Positions 61,757 to 62,349 of a DNA stretch of 62,349 nucleotides are shown in pieces. This stretch comes from Dehalococcoidia bacterium. GTDB taxonomy: Bacteria > Chloroflexota > Dehalococcoidia > Lucifugimonadales > UBA1123. The DNA lies in the NCBI GenBank assembly GCA_009838465.1, contig VXRN01000040.1:1-62349 (forward strand). Reading direction: 5' to 3'. Made by a program: the position numbers and the translations under genes. The notes under the pieces were generated by a model. The model had not been told where the DNA came from, ran no database searches, and worked only from the letters and a program-made list of their open reading frames with translations. Every line of letters starts with the position of its first letter. The first letter of the stretch is position 1.

Positions 61757-62349
61757 CTAGAGTTCGGCTTCCACCTGACTGATCGCGTTGTCGAGCCTTG
61801 TCACCAGGTCGTCCACCTCGCTCCTGGTTATGCACAGCGGTGGGGCAATGGGTATCACGTCCCCTCCGCGGCCCAGGATACGGTTCTCGTCCAACAGCCT
61901 GCTCAGCTTGTCACCGAGCTTGGCTTCTTTGGGGAACTTCTCCTTCGTGTCTCGGTCCTTCACCAACTCGACTGCCGCCAGCAGCCCCATGCCGCCACGA
62001 ACGTCGCCCACGATACTGTGTTCGTAGAGAGTCTGGAGGCGTTCGTAGAGGTAGTCGCCCATCTCGGCTGAGTTCTCGACCATGCCTTCGCCCTCCATTA
62101 TGTCCAGGTTGGCGAGTCCGGCGGCACAGGAGGCGGGGTTTCCACCGAATGTTATCAGGTGGCGGAAGGTGGAATCTTCGTCACCTATGAAGGCGTCCGC
62201 GATCTCCTTGCGTGCGATGGCGGCGCCAATGGGCAGGTAACCGCTGGTGAGTGCTTTGGCGACGGTGGTTATGTCGGGCTGTATGCCCCAGTGCTCGGTG
62301 GCGAACATCTTTCCGGTGCGTCCGAAGCCGGTGATTACCTCGTCGCAGA
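61757..62349 (-). CDS. class III aminotransferase, C-terminal part (cut by window edge)
   Basis: The frame enters from beyond the right edge, reading CDEVITGFGRTGKMFATEHW, then the PLP Lys in TVAKALTSGYLPIGAA, FGGNPASCAAGLANLDIME, GDVRGGMGLLAAVELVKD and the C-terminal PPLCITRSEVDDLV. This is the omega-amino acid / class III aminotransferase family; the N-terminal half and true start lie outside. The substrate cannot be told from this part. Confidence 0.9.
   Translation of the reverse strand, partial: CDEVITGFGRTGKMFATEHWGIQPDITTVAKALTSGYLPIGAAIARKEIADAFIGDEDSTFRHLITFGGNPASCAAGLANLDIMEGEGMVENSAEMGDYLYERLQTLYEHSIVGDVRGGMGLLAAVELVKDRDTKEKFPKEAKLGDKLSRLLDENRILGRGGDVIPIAPPLCITRSEVDDLVTRLDNAISQVEAEL

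Noticed and set aside
1-62349. tRNA or rRNA genes
   Set aside because: I looked for T-loop-like GGTTCGAATCC words and rRNA landmarks in the gaps; the only near match (around 54170) lies inside the histidine kinase relic and has no cloverleaf.

Overview
The window reads as a bacterial chromosome segment, most likely from the Chloroflexota (a Dehalococcoidia/SAR202-like lineage). That placement is inferred from gene content: F420/flavin-type LLM and PPOX proteins, tandem class III CoA-transferases, DUF1501/NHL/DUF1800 genes, lipoprotein linkers rich in Pro-Thr or in EKEVVK-like repeats, and frequent TTG/GTG starts. No rRNA, tRNA or CRISPR array was seen.

Left part, 1-11.7 kb, is ordinary core genome. 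A PduO-type cobalamin adenosyltransferase leads a compact histidine operon (hisH-hisA-hisF-hisIE). It converges on a minus-strand group of a DUF1385 membrane protein, a PPOX-fold protein and the ribosomal genes rplU-rpmA-rpmE. An LLM oxidoreductase, coaX and coaBC follow. A minus-strand protein then carries sensor kinase, receiver and OmpR-type DNA-binding domain in one chain.

11.7-28 kb is accessory. It has a repeat-rich gap, two large secreted proteins (choice-of-anchor M/cadherin-like, and CARDB/fibronectin III), an SDR, and a two-gene unit that pairs a flavoprotein ending in a Cys-rich tail with a FeoB-like permease lacking its GTPase. That unit sits behind a promoter overlapped by a perfect palindrome. 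Next come DUF1800-NHL-DUF1501 and a graveyard holding an ISAs1 transposase fragment and a peptide-permease relic.

28-58 kb: after a tandem CoA-transferase, the window becomes an iron/metallophore handling island. In order: a FhuF-like 2Fe-2S ferric reductase; a broken two-gene ABC transporter of the IrtAB/YbtPQ type; an intact oligopeptide/nickel-type importer; a Fec-type importer whose binding protein and ATPase are each duplicated within one polypeptide; a sucrase/ferredoxin-like protein; a myo-inositol-phosphate synthase fused to an N-terminal helix-turn-helix domain with a palindrome in front; an EntS-like MFS exporter; and an intact fused TMD-NBD-TMD-NBD ABC transporter. The parts fit export, uptake, import and reductive release of an iron chelate, but no chelator biosynthesis genes are present. 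Several members carry lesions: in-frame TAG codons at 33878 and 43060, and a frameshift near 35745. Two copies of a dispersed repeat, each with an array of AACTGGT heptamers, lie in opposite orientation about 31 kb apart (20.3-20.6 and 51.8-52.1 kb).

Right end, 58-62.3 kb: a small membrane protein, an IS256 relic, a class IV aminotransferase, a TPR lipoprotein and a class III aminotransferase cut by the window edge.
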